From the NCBI RefSeq assembly GCF_047496725.1, contig NC_132985.1, positions 6,222,001-6,286,000 on the forward strand: a stretch of DNA of 64,000 nucleotides, written 5' to 3'. The notes beneath the pieces are model-generated. The model was not told the DNA's origin, did not search any database, and saw nothing but the letters and a program-made list of their open reading frames with translations. The DNA comes from Anoplolepis gracilipes. Lineage: Eukaryota; Arthropoda; Insecta; Hymenoptera; Formicidae. Made by a program: the position numbers and the translations under genes. Shown piece after piece: positions 63,233 to 64,000 of the stretch. Position 1 is the first letter of the stretch; the number at the start of each line of letters is the position of its first letter.

Positions 63233-64000
63233 CTCAAATAATTTAATCAATGAAATTTAAATAATTCATATTTTTATCCAGATTTTGTGTAAAAATCATA
63301 ATATATGTAATTATACAAATTAAAATGTTTGATTAAATATTAAATTTTGTTTAAACTAGATAATTTTTTAGTATCAAAAGCTTAATCATGTTGGGAATTA
63401 AAATTTAATCTTTAAAAGATTTAATCACGTTCAGTATTATATATAAATGCCATGATATGTGAAATTATAATTAAAAATCAATATAGACAGCTAAATCGAT
63501 CGAAAATATATTCAAAATAGAAGAACGAATGTCTTTGCATATCGTATTTTTTTTTATGAGAATATAATGGTGTCATCCATTTTTTACCGTATAATATATG
63601 TTGAAAAGCAATAGCGAGTATTCTGAGAAATATTATAAGCAACCGAATATTAAAACATATCACAAAGAGATGTCTGTTTGATGAAAAGTCGATTTAGAAA
63701 GCACTCATTCTGCTCGTCATATCAGAGAAAAAAATTTGGCAACGACCTGAATACGTTTATAGACGTCGGAAAAAAAGGCAAGTTGTTAAAAATAAAATTT
63801 ACACATCTTCTTATTTTTCAGATAAAATTTCCGAATAAAATATAATCGATGCATACGAGCTAAATCCCTTTTCTACCAATTCGATGCAAGTTAGCTGCGG
63901 GAATATTTCCATGTCGAAAATTTATAAATGCGAAAGAAAAACACGGCAAGGCACCAGCTACATGAAATCCGTATTAACTTAGAATTGTCTCCTGCTGCTT

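Larger units (their letters stand above)
56098..64000 (-). other. Upstream intron of the semaphorin gene, partial (7.9 kb visible)
   Basis: Only the acceptor end (TTACAG at 56098-56103 on the minus strand) is present; the phase is 1. I searched the minus strand for a signal-peptide exon and found none that joins convincingly. Contents: G-rich purine tract 56608-56660, pyrimidine and CAG-rich island 56700-57000, A31 run 57708-57738, dispersed repeat copy 57980-58544, CpG-containing blocks about 58840-59090 and 59130-59560, AT-rich unique sequence about 59600-61000, A29 run 61981-62009, CpG island 62270-62700 and the inverted repeat 63013-63227. The final 0.7 kb is unremarkable. Confidence 0.75.

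Overview
This is a stretch of a eukaryotic, almost certainly insect, genome. It is very AT-rich, with islands that are not depleted in CpG, long uninterrupted A/T runs, many dinucleotide microsatellites and short non-autonomous transposon remnants. Together with the protein sequence of the recognisable exons, this fits a holometabolous insect; a hymenopteran such as an ant is my best guess (inference, not proven here). Coding sequence is only about 320 of 64,000 bases, so the window is essentially intron.

The only gene I can support is on the minus strand: an internal piece of a class 1 semaphorin (Sema1a type), a membrane axon-guidance protein whose Sema domain binds plexin. Three coding exons are visible in transcription order: 56097-56001, 54708-54657 and 17566-17396. 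Their reading frames join without a break (phase 2, then phase 0) and give about 106 residues of the N-terminal Sema domain. They carry family hallmarks such as RFLGNES, a GAR-N-YNISL-DLTE block, CYLKG, ECQNYVRV and VCGTNAYKPLC. The signal-peptide exon lies beyond 64000 or was not recognised. The rest of the Sema domain, the membrane segment and the cytoplasmic tail lie beyond position 1. The intron between the second and third exons is about 37.1 kb.

Layout: 1-17395 is intron downstream of the third exon; 17567-54656 is the giant intron; 54709-56000 is a short 1.3 kb intron; 56098-64000 is intron upstream of the first visible exon. I saw no tRNA, rRNA, CRISPR or convincing second protein gene. 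One short ORF with a good start context (10273-10347, plus strand) is kept only as a weak candidate.

The introns hold the interesting material. A family of about 500-560 bp elements with imperfect terminal inverted repeats (outer sequence like CAAGGTGTCTACTC) occurs at least 14 times, and every copy I found points the same way. There is also a 1.1 kb element with TTAA target duplications, two foldback elements (24957-25162 and 41390-42637), and a 59-bp perfect inverted repeat whose spacer resembles Penelope/hammerhead-type sequence (63013-63227). Several local tandem or segmental duplications are present, as are two perfect hairpins that look like template-switch products (47823-47880 and 48692-48737). 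G-quadruplex motifs occur on both strands near 34.3-34.5 kb. Several CpG-containing islands are the best places to look for enhancers of the semaphorin gene, but nothing in the sequence alone proves that role.
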